64,000 nucleotides of DNA from contig CM041298.1 in assembly GCA_023052935.1 (NCBI GenBank), positions 64,784,217 to 64,848,216 on the forward strand. Reading direction: 5' to 3'. The translations under genes and the position numbers were made by a program. Under the pieces are notes generated by a model. That model was not told where the DNA came from, did no database searches, and saw nothing but the letters and a program-made list of their open reading frames with translations. The DNA comes from Piezodorus guildinii. Taxonomy: Eukaryota > Arthropoda > Insecta > Hemiptera > Pentatomidae. This document shows positions 1 to 10,504 of the stretch, piece after piece. Every line of letters begins with the position of its first letter. Position 1 is the stretch's first letter.

Positions 1-1
1 T

Positions 2-1078
2 ATCGATTTTAAAAAGGCTTATGATTCAATAGACCGTCAGAAGCTATATAACATCATGATTGAACAGGGAATACCTAGAAAGTTAGTAAACCTAGTAGAG
101 ATGTGTTTGTCGGAAACATTCCATAAAGTTAGAATCGGTCATAATTACTCCGAGAGATTTGAGGTGCGATCGGGTTTGAAACAGGGTGACTCCCTTTCAC
201 CTGTGTTATTTAATATAGCTTTAGAATATGTCATAGAAAAGGTGATGTGTACCGAGAAAGGCTTAAATATGGGTGACAAGATTCCGGTTTTGGGGTATGC
301 CGATGATCTGGTACTGCTAGGTGAAGACACGGAAACCATACAACTAAATACAAGTGTGTTAATAAAAACCGGTAAAGAAATAGGACTCGAATTAAATACC
401 GATAAGACGAAGTATATGATTAGTAGCAGAAACGGTGTCGATCTTGGTGATATTGATGTATCAGGTCATACTTTGAAACACGTAGAGAAATTCAAGTATT
501 TAGGTTCAATTATAACTAGAAAAAATGAAATCCAGGAAGAAATAAAGTCCCGGTTAAAGGTGGGAAATGCGTGTTATTATTCAGTTGCTAAGTTACTTAG
601 TTCGCGGCTTCTATCTAAAAACTTAAAGATTAGAATTTATAAAACTATTATTCTTCCAACGGTTCTTTACGGACGTGAAACGTGGCCGCTTACTTTAAAG
701 GATGAACAGCGGCTTAAGGTTTTCGAAAATAAGGTATTGCGTAAAATATTTGGTCCAAAGAGAGATGAGGCCACTGGGGAGTTTAGAAGGTTGCATAACG
801 CGGAATTGCGGAGTTTGTACCCTGTGAATATAATTGAGTTGATAGCATCGCGGAGACTCAAATGGGCGCGTAAAGTTGTTGGGCTTAGTGAGGAACGGAT
901 TACGAGAAAGTTGGTATTCGCTGAACCGACTGGTAGGCGTCCGAAAGGTAGGCCGAGGCGTCGATGGGAGGATTGCATTAAGGCTGATCTCGGGGGCTTG
1001 GGCTTGACCGGTGAACATTGGACGAGTCTATGCAAGCGAAGTTTGGTGGTATCGGCATCGAACCTTCCGGTTCGGTAA
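2..1078 (+). mobile_element. RTE-like LINE, 3' half of reverse transcriptase ORF, open at window edge
   Basis: The frame is open from base 2 to the TAA at 1076-1078, about 358 codons without a break, so the start lies outside the window. In order it shows the RT palm start (DFKKAYDSID), LKQGDSLSPVLFNIAL, the catalytic GYADDLVLL near 295-325, the KYLGS motif near 500, then a basic C-terminal domain with GRRPKGRPRRRWEDCI near 930-980. This belongs to non-LTR retrotransposons. The RTE-like assignment rests on the FNIALE and RRRWEDC signatures and on the short ATT-repeat tail right after the stop. No inactivating change is visible in this part, unlike almost every other LINE in the window. Shortened copies of its 3' end recur near 25950-26060 and at 49372-49500. 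Confidence 0.85.
1059..1074 (+). other. Conserved terminal hairpin of the RTE-like LINE
   Basis: A perfect 6-bp stem CGAACC/GGTTCG closes a 4-base loop (TTCC) over the last codons of the ORF, just before the stop and the ATT tail. The stem is identical in the two other 3' ends of this family at 26016-26031 (loop TTCG) and 49467-49482 (loop TACG), while the loop varies. It may be the structure the element's RT binds when priming at its own 3' end; that role is inferred. Confidence 0.6.
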
Positions 1079-1081
1079 GCC

Positions 1082-1082
<1 letters not shown>

Positions 1083-1120
<38 letters not shown>
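1083..1120 (+). repeat. (ATT)n microsatellite tail of the LINE
   Basis: About 12 ATT units directly follow TAAGCC after the LINE stop codon. The same TAAGCCTATTATT junction occurs at 49484-49500. This is a microsatellite 3' terminus in place of a poly-A tail. Confidence 0.85.
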
Positions 1121-1124
<4 letters not shown>

Positions 1125-1292
1125 TTCATATATAAGTTAGAGAAATTTGAAAAAAAATGACAAAACTAAACGATAAAGTTATATCAAAACAAACGATTGT
1201 AATATACAAATTGTGTGTGTTGTTTGTGTTTTAATATAAAGACTTTATTTTAAGAAATGAAAGATTATTTATAGTAAAAGTTTAAAAAAAAA

Positions 1293-2133
1293 TCTGGTGC
1301 GGACAACACACGACTTTCACTTACCTCAATTTTTAAAATCAATGAAAGAATTTTCAATACAGTTTGAGATAAAAATACGTGAAACTATTAAAGAATTAAT
1401 TAAATCGAATTTCTTTAGAAAAATCTACTATATTATAATCTAAAATAATCAGTTAGTTTTATCTTCTTTTTATCACCCTATATTAACTTTTAAAAGCTTG
1501 TGTATGCGATAATATGTTTTCTAAAATCTTTAGCTTTAAAACGGTATATCATACATGTATATTACTGTTCTTATGTTCAAAAACCAAAAATTGCGTTTAA
1601 AAAATATTTTTTCTGTTTTCTCCTTTAGTTGGGTATCGAATTCATTCAATTTATATATTTACCTGTTTTTCATCAGTGGTAACAAGATAACATGGTTATT
1701 TTTATAGAATCAACAAAATTAAAGGTACTTTAGAGAAAGAAAATTTAAAATATCGGCATTTAAGTCCTGTCAGACCATTTTAATCCGAATGAAACCTAAA
1801 TGATATTAAAACACATTAAATTTTACACCGATAGAGCGAGTTTAATCAAAATCGTCGGAACCGTTTTCGGGAATATCATAAAAAGGTGCAAAATTCATGG
1901 TTTAAAGTGGCTTTTCTGGTAAGCTCATTTTGATGAAAAAGGTTTTTTAACTTCTCAGGCGTATATTGTCTTAAATATGAAATTTCAGTTTCATAGGACT
2001 TACCGTTTCCGCCCAAGAGTTACCACACACACACAGAGACCTTTTTACGGGACTTTCCGTTGAAAACTGGAACTCGAAAATTTTCACGATCGCAATACTT
2101 TCCCTTACTATGTATAGTAAGTGAGAGTAAAAA
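1293..2133 (+). mobile_element. Family A interspersed repeat, copy 1 (near full length)
   Basis: It starts TCTGGTGCGGACAACACACG, followed by ACTTTCACTTACCTC, and ends with the palindrome CTTACTATGTATAGTAAG then TGAGAGTAAAAAT. The internal landmarks are shared with the other copies: TAAAATCTTTAGCTTT, TCGGCATTTAAG(T/C)CCTGTCAGACC, TTTTGATGAAAAA, a short CA run near 2024-2034, and CACGATCGCAATACTTTC. No coding capacity is seen. Subterminal inverted repeats plus a 3' hairpin suggest a non-autonomous Helentron-like or other DNA element; the class is not established. Confidence 0.8.
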
Positions 2134-2410
2134 TGATAAAGTTTTATAGAAAATACGGTTATTGTATTTTCTACAATATGTTAAACGTGTGTGAGAGTAT
2201 TATAATACGTATGATAATAGAATATCGGCGACATCCCATTAAACCTTTGGTACAATTTCATATTTTATATACACTAGTCTCGCCGTGTTCCGCAACCTTC
2301 ATATACGATTCACATCCATCATCAACTTCTTTAATTATGCATTTACAGCTGGAATGCATTATCTTGTTTGATTTCTATTCACTGAATTGAAATTCTGTAG
2401 TAACCAAACT
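2134..2410. other. Unassigned AT-rich sequence
   Basis: Holds an 89-codon open frame without recognisable domains or gene-like features. Nothing further seen. Confidence 0.4.
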
Positions 2411-2417
2411 ATGTTTC

Positions 2418-2541
2418 GTTAGAGTGCTACCACTGGGTAGTTCTTTCTTGAGACATTTTCATTACTTTTTTTTTCATTCCTTATATTTTCTTATTGTGCT
2501 CTTTAATACAGTTGTAAATTACTATAAACAAATAAAAAAAA
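2418..2541 (+). mobile_element. Very short 5'-truncated jockey-type LINE 3' tail
   Basis: About 124 bp from AGAGTGCTACCACTGGGTAG to ACAGTTGTAAATT and an AAT-rich tail. It matches the insertions at 39918-40044 and 6436-6751. The flanking ATGTTTC occurs at 2411-2417 and 2542-2548 and is a candidate short target-site duplication. Confidence 0.65.
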
Positions 2542-2984
2542 ATGTTTCATCAGCATTGCTTTATTTTATATACATTTCCAGAAAAAAAAATAAAAAAATT
2601 GTAAGCTCGTCGTACAAGTAAATATAAAGTTATTATGGGCTCATAAAGTTATGGTATTATTTTAAGATTATTTCATGAAAACAGATGTTTCCTTTAATGT
2701 ATCTATTTCAATGGATATAGTATTACAGTTAAAACTAAACTTATAATATTAAAATAAAAAGATTTAGAACCTCTCTTCTTTCAAAAATATTTTGTTATCA
2801 ATAATAATAATAATAATATAATAGTATAGAATATATTTTATTTGTCTTTGGGGTTGGTGTGAGGTCCCCTTATAAATGGAGCCTGGCTAGACTATTCACA
2901 ATACATTTTTTAAGTTGTGTATATAGATACACACACACACGCACACATATACATATACGTCTGTTTAATTAAAATAATAAAAAA

Positions 2985-3400
2985 TGATAATGATAAGGAT
3001 AAATTAACAGTTCTTTATTTTTTCTTTTTTTCTTCAATACTCCACTGTATAAACAAAAAGCAAATACATATGATTTTAAAATAATAATGCATCTGGTTGT
3101 AAAGATAAAATAAAGAAATACGATAGAGATAAAGATAAAGATTAATTAAATTTTTTTTTCTGTTTTTTCTTCAATATAGTAGAGATAAAATAAAGAAAGA
3201 AAAAAAATACAATGTTTTTAAAAGTAATAATACATCTGTTAAAAAAATAAAATAAAATAAATTAGTGTATTGATAAAGATAAATTAACAGTTTTTTTGCT
3301 TTTTTTTCCTTTTTTCTTTTCCAATATAGTAGAGTTAAAATTAAAAACAAAAATACATATGTTTTCAAAATAATAATACATCTGTTTTAAAAACTAAAAC
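2985..3400. repeat. Three-unit AT-rich tandem repeat (about 135-150 bp)
   Basis: Three diverged units share the order GATAAAGATAAATTAACAG, a T-rich run, CAATATAGTAGAG, TACATATG, AATAATACATCTG. CAATA landmarks sit near 3035, 3172 and 3322. Open frames here (for example on the minus strand near 3171-3368) are low-complexity K/F-rich translations and are not genes. Confidence 0.6.
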
Positions 3401-3779
3401 TAAAATAAAATAAAATAAGTAAAAAAAAAGAAAAAGAAAAAAATATCTTTTTAGATATCTTTTTAGATATCTTTTAAGACTTTTTAGATTGAAATTTTAC
3501 ATAATATTGATAAAGTTCGGTTAGTCTCGTTACATCAGTTATATTTATATTAAGTTAATATTTCCTTTAAGTATGATAGTATTGTTTATGCGTTTATCAT
3601 CGATTTATATACATAAAAACAGTCATTGGGGATATACTATTGTTGACATATTATTGTTTTTCTTTACTGCTTTATTTAGATTTCGTATGTAAGCATATTG
3701 TTTTTATTCGTTGATAATGAACAATCTCATTTTTAGGCAGTTAATTATATAATAATATATTTGGTTTAATTTAGTTTGG
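3401..3779. other. AT-rich sequence, nothing recognised
   Basis: Contains a short direct repeat of CTTTTTAGATAT around 3448-3480. No coding or mobile-element signature seen. Confidence 0.4.
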
Positions 3780-4740
3780 TCTTCTATTATAAATATTGTC
3801 GGGAACTGATTTTCTGGAATATATTTACGTATATGTTGTAGTTTCTGATGGAGGAGTAGATTGGACATACTGCGATATAATGATATTGGGTTTCATAGGT
3901 ATTCATATTACATATGGTACAGATTTCTGTGGGTTTGATATTATAGTAATATCATGAGAGAATTTAATATGATATTTACCAGATAGGCGGGCCTGTATTA
4001 TTATTTTTATTCTGTTAAATGGAATATTGTCTATTGTTATATAATGTGGATGCTGTAGAGTTGGTTGATAAATGAAATTATAGTGAGGGCTGTACTGACT
4101 TGTTTTCAAAGATTTTAGGTCATCGTTTAATAGTAGTTCTTTAAAAAGAGCAAGAATTTTCGGAATATTGGATTGGAAGATATATGGGTTGCTTTCAAAT
4201 AGTATGTACGAACTTTTAACTTTTTCTAAGATATTGTATATTTGACTGAACCAATTGTATTTTGTTGATGATCTAATTTGATGTTTATGTTTGAGGGTCA
4301 TATAGCATGTTTTAGTAATTCTATCGTCTGACATGCTGATTATTTTTTTAATGCAATTTAATATCCGTTTTAATACATTTATGGTAGAATGTTCAAGACC
4401 AAACTCTAGTCTCATAAGCCAGAAAGGTACATTTTTATTTAAGTTGAAGAGCTTTTTAAAATATTGTAAATGTGCTTTTTAATATCGTCGAGGTATCTAA
4501 GGCCCCATATTTCAGTGGTATATAAAAGGGAATTATCAGTAACGGCTTCATTTAATAATAGTCTACATCCCCGAGATTACAGTTTTGATTTTCTACATAT
4601 ATCTAATACGGTTTCTACAGCACAGGCTGTTCTCGATTGTGAGTGTTGCATGCTTGATAGAAAACACCGGAAGAGGAAAAATGCACTCCTAAGTAGTTAT
4701 AATAGGTAACTGTTTCTATAGATTCAACGTTACAATAAAA
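3780..4740 (-). pseudogene. LINE ORF2 relic, end of RT plus C-terminal domain
   Basis: Read on the minus strand it shows a YLGVHFSSSG motif near 4700, then the connection region (TEIWGLRYLDDI near 4500), a long unbroken stretch of 170 codons (4415-3903), and a C-terminal zinc-type cluster resembling CTIC...HYIAVCP near 3900-3850. At least three frame changes separate these parts, so it is dead. The layout is like the ORF at 10505-11737. Clade not fixed; CR1/jockey/R1-like group. Confidence 0.65.
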
Positions 4741-5140
4741 AAATTTTAATTTTTATTGTAAATGTAAACAATTTTAATTTGTTTACATTTATGAAAATGA
4801 TAGATTTTAGTTTTGATAATAATATAATATCAACATGTTTTTTAAACTACGTTTTAAGGCCTTGCCTCTTCTTCCGGTATATCCTAGAACTATATTTACC
4901 ATCATGATTTAATTACTTATATTGTTATCAATGAATAAATTTATAAAAATTAATTAAATAATTTATCATGATATTACATGTCTTGAAATGTAACCATACA
5001 TGATATCTATCAAAAATCATTTTATATATAATTTTGATTAACCTCAATATTCTATTAACTCCATTACACATATTTCACAATTTATTTAAGCATAACATTG
5101 GTCTTCAAATGTTCTCCTGATGTTTTATAATCCCGGTTAT
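4741..5140. other. AT-rich spacer, nothing recognised
   Basis: About 400 bp with scattered short A/T runs. No coding or repeat match noticed. Confidence 0.4.
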
Positions 5141-6347
5141 AGAAATAGAAATAGAAAATAATTTTTATTCAGGGACCGGGTCCCCTAAGAATAACAGCTT
5201 TGTACAGTTAAAATATACAACATGTCTGGCCAATAGACCGAAGGAACATAATTAATTACTTATTACATTTATGGGTTAATTTATGTGTTTATATCACACA
5301 CGCATATTCACACATATATACAAAAAAATATATACATTGATAAAATAAAATAGAAACAATTATTAGAAAATATTGTGTTGAACAAACTTAAATATAAATT
5401 AATAAATAACATCGTTTAAATATAGACAATGAACAAATATTACTTTTCTTAAAAAGTGTGATGTCAGGAATATAAGTATCACAGTTTTTAAGCGTGTTTT
5501 GGGGATAATATAAGGTATTGGGAAAGTTGGGATTTCCATGAGGAGAGGGATTTTCATGGCGGATATGAGTAGGTAGAGAATTCCAGAAAGTAGAGGAGCG
5601 GGCAAGGAAGGAACGATTAAAATTTTTAGTTCTATGGATAGGAAAGTAAAGGTCGGAATGGCGCGATCTTGTTTCAAGTGAATGGACTGAAGATTTAAAT
5701 TGGAGGAGCCTGTTGGGGGGAGGAGCCACTTTAACTCGCCTTAAAAATGGGTTACACGAGACCTCTTCGGAGTACTGATGACAAATCTTAAAAATATGTT
5801 CATGATTCGTTTTATCCTGTCCTCAAGCACCGTCGGGAGGCCACCATATACTAAGCAGCCATAGTCAAAGGGAGGGGGAGGAAATAAGTGCGGATACAAG
5901 GAGATTACGGATGGAAAATGGAAAAAGATGGCGGGAGCGATAGAAATATGTGGGAGTAGTTATTGTTCTTCGGGAAATTTGGGCAATATGGGGTTTCCAG
6001 GAAAGGGTTTGGTCAATGGTAATACCCAGGTTTTGGACAGAGGAGGTGAAGGTGATAGGGTGATCATTAAGGGTGAGACTTGGAAATGTGGTATTGGATC
6101 TGAGGAGGGAATTGGAAACAATTAAAATAGCCCGAGTTTTCACAGGGTTTAGCATCAGTTTATTAAGGTTTTCCAAGGCACAAATTATATCAAGGTCTTC
6201 TTGAATATTTGCAAATGCTACTAGTGATTCTGAGGGAGAGAATGATATATGGATCTGGAAATCGTCAGCGTATAGATAGTGGATAGAGTTGGGAAGATCA
6301 TACACATTATACACTTTTATATTTGTATAATTTTTGTTTATCATCAT
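5141..6347 (-). pseudogene. CR1-like LINE (family H), 5'-truncated RT to 3' end
   Basis: On the minus strand from 6347: YLYADDFQIHISFSPSES (RT catalytic motif), KTRAILIV, VQNLGITIDQTLSWKPHI, then in a shifted frame DRIKRIMNIFLRFV and RHSDLYFPIHRTKNFNRSFLARS, ending near 5400. The 3' UTR ends with the family's hairpin (GGGACC/GGTCCC at 5172-5186) and an AATAAAAATTATTTTC-type tail near 5145. Same family as 36395-38935 (+), 39700-42240 (-) and 47280-47790 (-). Frameshifts near 5730 and 5865 make it non-functional. Confidence 0.75.
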
Positions 6348-6435
6348 TTATTTCAAAATTTATTATCATTTTATAATTAACTTAAATTTTATTAATTAAA
6401 TTTCAAGTTATTTTTGATTTATTTATAATTTATCT

Positions 6436-6751
6436 CCTTACTTTGTCACGAAACACCTCATTCATAAAGATCTTAACGGGATGTTGCTGATTCGGCCCGA
6501 TCTAGAAATCATTCCTTTCATGGCTAACTCAATTCCCACCCTAATCATCTAGTTGCAATCCTTTCTTCCACTTCAATTTCTGACAATCCTCCGAGGCGTC
6601 TTAAAAGGAGATGGCCCCGAGTCCTTCTTGTTTAGAATGTTTTTAGAGTGCTTCTATTCTGAAGCTTCTCTACCTGTGTTTCATGCATTTTTATATTTTT
6701 ATTCAAATTTACTCAATTATACAGTTGTAAATTGCAATAAATAAATAAATA
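6436..6751 (+). mobile_element. Jockey-type LINE 3' fragment with 15-bp TSD
   Basis: Matches the 3' end of the jockey relic at 27270-28400 (opposite strand): CCTCCGAGGCGTCTTAAAAG, TAGAATGTTTTTAGA, ACAGTTGTAAATTGCAATAA and an (AAAT)n tail. It is flanked by perfect copies of ATTTATAATTTATCT at 6421-6435 and 6752-6766. A clear target-primed insertion, severely 5'-truncated. Confidence 0.8.
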
Positions 6752-6766
6752 ATTTATAATTTATCT

Positions 6767-7341
6767 GCATTATTATTATTATTGATATTTTTGGTGTCTG
6801 TTTTATAATCATTGAAATCCGTTCAGAAATAGCAGAGATATACTGTTTTGGAATTAGTAGTGGCCATTTTCTTTTTAAATTAAAAATTAATAATTAATGA
6901 AATAAAAAAAATAATTAATTAAAGTGAAATTAATAAATATTTAGTTTTTTCGTATTAGTTATTTTTCTATAATTAGGTAAATAAACAGTTATACCCTAAT
7001 ATAGTTTATTTGGAATTAATAAACCATTGTGTAACAATTTGCAGCGTTTCTATCTGAACAATACTTTGTATTAGTAAAGAAAAAACACTTCTTTATAAGT
7101 GAACTTCCATAGTTATCTGAGGTGTTGTGAATAAATATTATCTGTTTGTTTTATAGTTGTTATTTTTTAAATAGTAAACCATTATAATTTGCAGAGTTTT
7201 ATCTAGATTAGTAGTAATACATATGGCTTCATAGATTTTTCTTCTTTTAGTTTTATATTGTTATAAAAAATTTTGGTTTTATCAAACTCAAAATTGTTTT
7301 TGTTAATTATTCATTGATTCGATAATGCCGTATTGTTTCTG
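6767..7341. other. AT-rich intron-like sequence
   Basis: No coding potential, repeat or mobile-element hallmark recognised. Confidence 0.4.
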
Positions 7342-7890
7342 TTTTACTTTCACTTACCTAGATATGAAATATATAGTATGGGAAAGTATTGCGATAGTGA
7401 AAATTTTCGAATTCCAGTTTTCGATGGAAATAAAATTTTTAGGGTCTCCTGAGTCCAAATGACCTAGCCCCGAAAAAAAATTGTCTGTGTGTGTGTGTGT
7501 GTATGTGGTAAGTCTAGCGCGAAAACCTTAAGTCGTACGAAACTGAAATTTCATATTTAAGACAACTAAACGCCCGAGATGTTACAGGATCTTTTTTATC
7601 AAAATCTTCCAACTAGAAGAGCCAATTTATACCATGCATTTTGCACCTTTTTATGATTTTCTCAAAAATGGCTCCAACGATTTTGATTAAACTCGCTATG
7701 TTGATGTAAAATTTAATGGTCTTTAATATAGCGTAGGTTTCATTCTGATTAAATTAGTCTGACAGGACTTAGATACCGATATTTTGAATTTTCGTCCTCT
7801 TGTGTAGCTTTAATATAATAGATTCAAAAAAATGATGCACATCATCTTAATAGCATTGATAAATAAAACCAAAATATACAAGATGAGCGA

Positions 7891-8868
7891 GAGAGAGAGA
7901 GGCACTCTACACAAGTCACACATTGGCACGGGCTGCCTGAGGATGAGATAGAGATGAGTGAGTCTGCTATGTCCTATGCGAAGTCTCGCCAAAGCAGTTT
8001 CCTCGCGGCGATTACTTCGCAATGATGTATTCCATGGATCAGACGATTGCTTGATATTTCCTAATTTATTGGTGTTGTCAAGTTCCGACCACATCTGTTC
8101 CCATGCCTGATATATTTTGTCCTTAAGGTAATTTTTTACGTCTTCCTTGATGTAAGTTGGGTGGATTTGGACGTTTGACAATGCAGCTTCTTTCGCAGCC
8201 CGATCCGCTTCCTCATTGCCATCAATGCCTACGTGGGATGGAATCCACAAGAACACAAGTTCTTTTTTCAGTATTTTTAAATCTCCCACATATTTTCTGA
8301 TCTTATTTATAAGTGGGTTATCAATGCAAATATTATGAAGGCTCTTAAGGGCGGATAGGAAATCGGTGCATATAACGAACTCTGACTCATCACGTGACCT
8401 AATGAATTCATGTGCATTTAATATTGCTACAAGTTCCGCAGTATATACGCTACTTAGGTTAGGCAGTTTGAATTTAAGGATACTTACGGGTGTAACAATA
8501 GACAGCACAACTTGATCATTTATTTTGGACCCGTCTGTGAATATTTTTGTGTAATCTGAATGATCACATATAATTTCATTGTATTTTTCTCTTAGTACAT
8601 AGTGCGGTGTGTCAGTTTTGTTATACTTTGTCAGAGTTAAGTTTGTTCTTGGTACTGTTTGGTCCCATGGTGCTTCTATTGTTTCTGTTGTCTTATTGAG
8701 ATGCATGTGAAGAATTTCTTCGACGTAAGCCCTCGATCTTATTCCTAATGGTGCTGGTTTGGTCGGATTATTCTGATAAACTATTTTGTACTTGGCTTGG
8801 TATATATATTTGTAGGCAGGGTTATCGGGTTGTGTGGCCAGTGAGGAGATATAATTACATGAGATTAA
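7891..8868 (-). pseudogene. Inverted 5' segment of an I-like LINE: RNase H domain
   Basis: Minus-strand frame running from about 8868 to 7891. It reads ISSLATQPDNPAYK, then KPAPLGIRSRAYVEE (linker between RT and RNase H), then an RNase H domain with catalytic D (FTDGSK near 8535), E (YTAELVAI near 8430), D (CTDFLSAL near 8365) and the PSHVGIDGNEEAD motif near 8230. It ends in a C-terminal region with RREETALARLRIGHSRLTH and CDLC near 7920. The ORF is open through this segment. The following residues of the same protein are found in opposite orientation at 8869-9035, which marks an inversion within the insertion. Confidence 0.8.
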
Positions 8869-9329
8869 TTACTCTCTCAATAAAACACATAATTGAGAAC
8901 TGCCCCAAATTCCATGTACAAATGGATAAACTTAACCTAGCTAGATCGTTGAGTGAGAGCTTGAAGGACTCTAGTGAAACAGTTAGTTCACTGATTAGGT
9001 TCGTCAAAGAATGTTCTCTGCTCCCGGAACTATAAGAAACAAAAATAAAGAAAGAAAGAAAACAAAAAAAAATAAGAGTAGTAATAAAAAAAATATATAA
9101 AAATAATAAATAAATATAGAAAAAATTGGAATAAATTCACTAATTCAGAATGTGTCAACAAAAGAATAATATAAATAAATAAATAAACAATAAAATAAAT
9201 AAATAAATAAAATAGAAGGAAAAATAAATAAATAAAAAGAAGAAAAAAGAGTAAAAAAAATCTGTTATTACAAATTTATTCGGTGCTAATAATCAAGAGG
9301 TTGAGCACCTATTCCAATACCCTAACCCC
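8869..9329 (+). pseudogene. 3' segment of the same I-like LINE in forward orientation, with A-rich tail
   Basis: Plus-strand frame: TLSIKHIIENCPKFHVQMDK continues the minus-strand CDLC motif of 7891-8868, then LARSLSESLKDS and IRFVKECSLLPEL to a stop at 9033-9035. An A-rich 3' UTR follows. The breakpoint lies in a CTCTCTC run shared by both halves. The sequence TACAAGATGAGCGA flanks the whole insertion (7877-7890 and 9330-9343). Confidence 0.8.
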
Positions 9330-9705
9330 TACAAGATGAGCGAATTCGATAAACAACTAGAGGAGAAAAGTGCAAACATATTTTTTAATGCAATTTTTGT
9401 GTTTTTATAATAAGAACAGTAATATAGACGTAAAATATGTTGTTGGAAAGAGAAAGAGTTTAGAAAAAATATTATCTGATACACAAAGTTGTAAAAGGTG
9501 ATATAAAGTGACGAATATGGAATAAACTTATTTCTGATTAACTTTATGTATATTATTTAATCTAAATCATATGTTTTTAACGAAAATAAATACACGTTTT
9601 ATTAAAATCATTTTGAAATACTTTTCAAATTGAAGTATATTTAATAGTTTTTAAATTGCTTTTAACAGTCGAGGTAAGTGAAAGTCGTGTATTGCCCGCA
9701 CCAGA

Positions 9706-10500
9706 TTTTTTCTATTGTTTTTATGTTGTTGTAATCTTGTTTTTAATTTGTTTGATGTTTTTCCAATATCAATCTTTTGGCAATTTTCGCATTATATTTT
9801 TATAAATTATGTTTTGTTTATCCTCCTTTTCAATTCTGCAAATATGAGTAATTATCAAATATTTAAATTTAGTTTTAACTTTAACAAAATATAAAATATA
9901 GTAAAATAAATATTAATATAGTAATAAAAAATAAAACAATCAACCACTCCATTTATGTCAACGGATTGAAACTATTGTCATTTTCTATGAGGATCGACAA
10001 ATCACAAGTCCTAACATATAAGGTTGCACTCTTAGATCTGAGCGTTGAGTGTTTTCTCTTGTACACTCGAGCGTAAGTTGGAAGGGGAAAATATGAGAGA
10101 GACCGTGGCTCTCCCAGTTCAAATTATTGCAACGAAAAAACTCGATATAATTACAAAAGAATAAAATATTGATTAAATAATGGATTAAATAAATTGTTTA
10201 AAAAAAATATCCAAGAATTTCTTTTGTAAATCGGCCTGATAATTATCGAATAAAATATTGATTTTTATTAAATTATGGAAAACATGTATTAACCTTATAG
10301 GATTCTGTTTCAAATCTTGAAGGTCACTTGAATAATAAAAAAAAAAAAAATATTGAACTTCTTAGGACTATCTTACTAGTCCATGCTCCATTTGCAAACC
10401 ACCCAACCTTAAGTTACTACAAACCTTAGCTTCCTTGGTGTAGCGAAACATTACGCATACTTGTCATAAACGTTCATTTAAAATTCACACATATTATTAT
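9706..10500. other. AT-rich sequence, nothing recognised
   Basis: Includes a slightly GC-richer patch (10020-10125) without an ORF. No mobile-element signature seen. Confidence 0.4.
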
Positions 10501-10504
10501 ATTT

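Larger units (their letters stand above)
7342..9705 (-). mobile_element. Family A copy 2, split by a LINE insertion
   Basis: In reverse orientation it begins TTTTACTTTCACTTACCTAG and ends GGTAAGTGAAAGTCGTG...CCAGA. Internally it carries a CA/GT run at 7483-7502 and the AACTCGCTATG landmark. It is interrupted at 7891-9329 by a LINE flanked by a 14-bp duplication. Removing the insert joins AAAATATACAAGATGAGCGA to ATTCGATAAACAACTAGAGG, which matches uninterrupted copies at about 34190-34215 and 49295-49325. Confidence 0.85.

Noticed and set aside
145..339. Minus-strand frames at 145-339, 667-1035 and 695-1018
   Set aside because: Antisense shadows of the plus-strand RT; no domain and no independent signal.
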